Shown here in pieces: positions 4,464 through 6,908 of a DNA stretch of 6,908 bases. The notes beneath the pieces were generated by a model, which saw nothing but the letters and a program-made list of their open reading frames with translations, did not search any database and had not been told where the DNA came from. Every line of letters begins with the position of its first letter. The stretch's first letter is position 1. The position numbers and the translations under genes are program-made. Source of the stretch: Bacteroidota bacterium (lineage in GTDB: Bacteria > Bacteroidota > Bacteroidia > Chitinophagales > Chitinophagaceae); contig JAKAJX010000112.1 in assembly GCA_021824855.1 (NCBI GenBank), positions 1 through 6,908 on the forward strand, given 5' to 3'.

Positions 4464-6908
4464 ATGAACAGAAATAAAATATCAATTTTACTATCATTTT
4501 TTTTTATTCCCCTTTTTTCATTAGCACAAGTTAACACTGTTGAATTTGGCAAAAACCGTGTTCAATTTAAAAAACTGAAATGGAAATTTTATCAATCTAA
4601 TAATTTTAATACCTACGTTTCGCAAGGAGGAACTGAATTGGGAAAATTTGCTGCACAAGTTGCAGAAGAAGAATTACCATCGATAGAAAAATTTATAGAA
4701 TATAGTTTACAAAGACGCGCCAATATTGTTATTTATACCAACTATGATGAGTTTAAACAAAGTAATATTGGATTAGGAATTGATTGGCAGAATGCAGGTG
4801 GATTAACTAAATTAGTTAACAATAAAATTGTTTTATTTTTCGATGGTAATCACTTTCACCTAAAACAACAAATTAGAGAAGGAATTGCTAAAATACTTAC
4901 CGATAACATGTTATTCGGAGATGATATTGGAGAATTTGTAAGCAATCAAACATTATTAGACCTTCCTAAATGGCTAACCGATGGATATATTGCTTATGCT
5001 GCCGAAGAATGGAGTACCGAAAAAGACGATGCACTTAAAAATGCAATGCTTAGTGGCGATTATACTACTTTTTATGAATTTGCATTTGCCAAACCCGAAT
5101 TGGCAGGTCAAGCTTTCTGGCACTACATTGCAGAAAAATATAAAAAGAGTAATGTAACCTACTTTCTTTATCTATCACGCATTTATAAAAGCTTAAACAA
5201 TGCTTCTTTAAAAGTTACCAAAAAAAAGTTTAAAGAAGTATTAGCCGATTTTATGCAATCCGAACAAGATAACTATTATCAGGATATTCGAGGACGCCGC
5301 AATGCCCCAAAAGGCAAAATGGCCGTTTCGGAAGATGTAAGTAAAAACGATTATTTCCGCTTTCAGGCTAATCCCAATCCTAAGAATAATAACTATGCAG
5401 TTGTTGAATTTTCAAAAGGCGTTTATAAAGTAAAATACATTGAAAATTTTTGGAACACTAAAATATTATTAGATAAAGGAGTAAGAACTAATGAAGGAGA
5501 TATCAATCCTAATTATCCTATTTTGGCTTGGGATGTTAAAGGCACAAGACTTTTAGTAATTTATTGGGAAAAAGGGCATACAAAAATGTTTGTGTACGAT
5601 GTAATTGCTAAATACAAAAGATTTGTTCAAAATATTGATGGCTTCGACCAAATATTAGATGCCTCTTATATGTTAGATGCCAATACATTGGTGTTAAGTG
5701 CAGTAAAAAACGGGCATTCCGATATATATATTTACAAAATTGAGGAACAAAAAATAGAACAAGTTACCAATGATATTTATGACGATCTTAATCCAACCTT
5801 TGTTTCATTCCCCAATCGTTCCGGAATCATATTCGCTTCTAATCGTCCATCGCCTAATGCACCTAATAACGATACCGTTTTACCCAGCAGAAATAGATTC
5901 AATATTTTTTTAGTTGATATTCTAAATAAAAATAAAACCAAACAAATTACACGGCTTACCAACATGAAATATGGTAATGCAATGTATCCAATGCAATACA
6001 ATACCAACCACTTTACTTTTGTAAGCGATGAGAATGGTATTGGTAATCGTTGGGCAGGTTTTTTTGCAACACAACGTAATGGAATTGATACCCTGTATTA
6101 TGTTGGAGACGAATTATTGCACAATCCTTCTTACAAAGAATTAGACTCTACACTAACCGCATGGAATAAATCCGAACCCGATAGTGTTAGCTATTTTCAA
6201 GTATTTAAAGATTCTACTTACACTTTTCCTGTAACCAATTACCAAAGCTCCTTAATTGAAACAAGAATTGCAGGCAATAACGGTCAGGTAAGTGAAACAC
6301 GCAGAGAAGGAGATTATAAGTTTTTATACAAACTAAAAGTAAACGATGATGCTTTGCAAAAAAGAAATGTAAGTGCAAAACCAACAAAATATTTAAAACA
6401 ACTGATGGGAATAAAAACTGTTGCTAACAATAAAAAGTTACCACAACAAAAGCCTGAAAAAGTTGTACAAGATATCTTACCTGCTAAAAAGAAAAACTTC
6501 TTTCAAAGCGAATTTACTAACGATCAACCCGATACTTCTGTCAAAAAAAATACAGAAGAAAAAAGTAGTCAGGTTGCCGAAGATCAATCACCGTTTTTTT
6601 CTAATTCAAAACTATTTAATTATAGAATGAAGTTTAGTGCCGATTATGTTCTTAGCGGAGTAACCAATAATATTTTAGTAAATAGATATCAGCCTTATGC
6701 CGGTGGTGCCGGACCTATACAATTAGATAACGGACAGGATTTAAGTTGGAGTTTTAGAGTTGGTGTAAGTGATTTATTAGAAGATATTAAATTTATTGGT
6801 GGCTATAGGTTTGGAACTAATTTAACCGATAAAGATGTTTTTCTGTCATTTCAAAATTATAGAAGAAGGTTAGATTGGGGCTTTACCTATTATAGAAGTA
6901 ATATTTCT
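4464..6908 (+). CDS. Exported TolB/PD40-type beta-propeller protein with degenerate peptidase domain and probable outer-membrane barrel, 3' end cut off
   Basis: The reading frame is open to the right edge (815 residues visible). It starts MNRNKISILLSFFFIPLFSLAQ, a signal peptide probably cut after SLA (about residue 21). An in-frame ATG two codons earlier (4458) is also possible; GGA at 4454-4456 is better spaced for 4464. Residues about 25-270 resemble a gluzincin (peptidase MA) domain with lost ligands: IREGIAKIL at 137-145 stands where HExxH is expected, and PKWLTDGYIAY (W170, D173, G174) resembles the WxxEGxA element. Residues about 290-540 form TolB/PD40-like propeller blades, for example GHSDIYIY (417-424), FASNRP (457-462) and FVSDENG. 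A polar Lys/Gln/Glu-rich linker covers about 633-715. From residue 718 onward, alternating aromatic/hydrophobic strands (FNYRMKFSADYVLSG, LSWSFRVGVSDLL, LDWGFTYYRS) suggest an outer-membrane beta-barrel, incomplete here. The likely location is the periplasmic face of the outer membrane. Its function is unknown; the propeller points to protein or peptide binding rather than catalysis. Confidence 0.85.
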   Translation, partial: MNRNKISILLSFFFIPLFSLAQVNTVEFGKNRVQFKKLKWKFYQSNNFNTYVSQGGTELGKFAAQVAEEELPSIEKFIEYSLQRRANIVIYTNYDEFKQSNIGLGIDWQNAGGLTKLVNNKIVLFFDGNHFHLKQQIREGIAKILTDNMLFGDDIGEFVSNQTLLDLPKWLTDGYIAYAAEEWSTEKDDALKNAMLSGDYTTFYEFAFAKPELAGQAFWHYIAEKYKKSNVTYFLYLSRIYKSLNNASLKVTKKKFKEVLADFMQSEQDNYYQDIRGRRNAPKGKMAVSEDVSKNDYFRFQANPNPKNNNYAVVEFSKGVYKVKYIENFWNTKILLDKGVRTNEGDINPNYPILAWDVKGTRLLVIYWEKGHTKMFVYDVIAKYKRFVQNIDGFDQILDASYMLDANTLVLSAVKNGHSDIYIYKIEEQKIEQVTNDIYDDLNPTFVSFPNRSGIIFASNRPSPNAPNNDTVLPSRNRFNIFLVDILNKNKTKQITRLTNMKYGNAMYPMQYNTNHFTFVSDENGIGNRWAGFFATQRNGIDTLYYVGDELLHNPSYKELDSTLTAWNKSEPDSVSYFQVFKDSTYTFPVTNYQSSLIETRIAGNNGQVSETRREGDYKFLYKLKVNDDALQKRNVSAKPTKYLKQLMGIKTVANNKKLPQQKPEKVVQDILPAKKKNFFQSEFTNDQPDTSVKKNTEEKSSQVAEDQSPFFSNSKLFNYRMKFSADYVLSGVTNNILVNRYQPYAGGAGPIQLDNGQDLSWSFRVGVSDLLEDIKFIGGYRFGTNLTDKDVFLSFQNYRRRLDWGFTYYRSNIS

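Noticed and set aside
4448..4477. Nine-codon open frame (MTGYANEQK) overlapping the start of the propeller-protein gene
   Set aside because: It could be a leader peptide, but it has no ribosome-binding signal, no regulatory amino-acid run and no attenuator-like hairpin after it. Chance is the simpler explanation.
5777..6007. 76-residue open frame on the minus strand
   Set aside because: It lies entirely inside the propeller-protein gene, antisense to it. The sense frame shows clear PD40-type motifs there, and the antisense product matches nothing recognisable.
6421..6630. 69-residue open frame on the plus strand
   Set aside because: It is a shifted-frame shadow within the Lys-rich linker of the propeller protein. 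Its low-complexity Lys/Leu/Ile composition comes from the A-rich codons of the true frame.

Overview
The window looks like the chromosome of a member of the Bacteroidota. The DNA is strongly A+T-rich (judged by eye, not counted). There are no clear purine-rich ribosome binding sites. Two genes have a perfect Bacteroidota-type -7 promoter box (TAnnTTTG) just upstream. The proteins are also typical of the phylum: a PhoR-like kinase with a very short membrane sensor, and a TolB-like propeller joined to what looks like an outer-membrane barrel. Genus or family cannot be fixed from the sequence.

Layout from left to right. (1) On the minus strand, a response regulator (685-1362) and a sensor histidine kinase (669 down to the left edge, truncated) form a two-gene two-component operon with a 15-base gap. 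(2) A 129-base divergent promoter region (1363-1491) holds one -7 box for each direction. It also holds three copies of ACATTAT at exact 27-base intervals and a TTAACA/TGTTAA inverted repeat. (3) On the plus strand, 1492-3669 encodes a 725-residue exported protein. Its long N-terminal part is alpha-helical and unrecognised, and its C-terminal part has the strand-His/strand-Cys layout of a caspase-like (clan CD) cysteine peptidase. (4) On the minus strand, 3662-4309 encodes a stand-alone glyoxalase II-like metallo-beta-lactamase-fold hydrolase. Its stop overlaps the stop of the preceding gene by 8 bases, tail to tail. (5) A second divergent intergenic region (4310-4463) contains a 12-base perfect palindrome and a 9-bp inverted repeat. 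(6) On the plus strand, 4464 to the right edge encodes a large exported protein. It consists of a degenerate peptidase-MA-like domain, a TolB/PD40-type beta-propeller, a polar linker and the start of a probable outer-membrane beta-barrel.

No shared pathway is evident. The two-component pair is self-contained. The three other genes are each transcribed as single units or lead genes, and two of them act at or beyond the cell envelope. The most novel candidates are the caspase-like exported protein and the pseudo-peptidase/propeller/barrel fusion. No RNA genes, mobile elements, CRISPR arrays or phage signatures were seen, and no stretch longer than about 155 bases lacks a gene.
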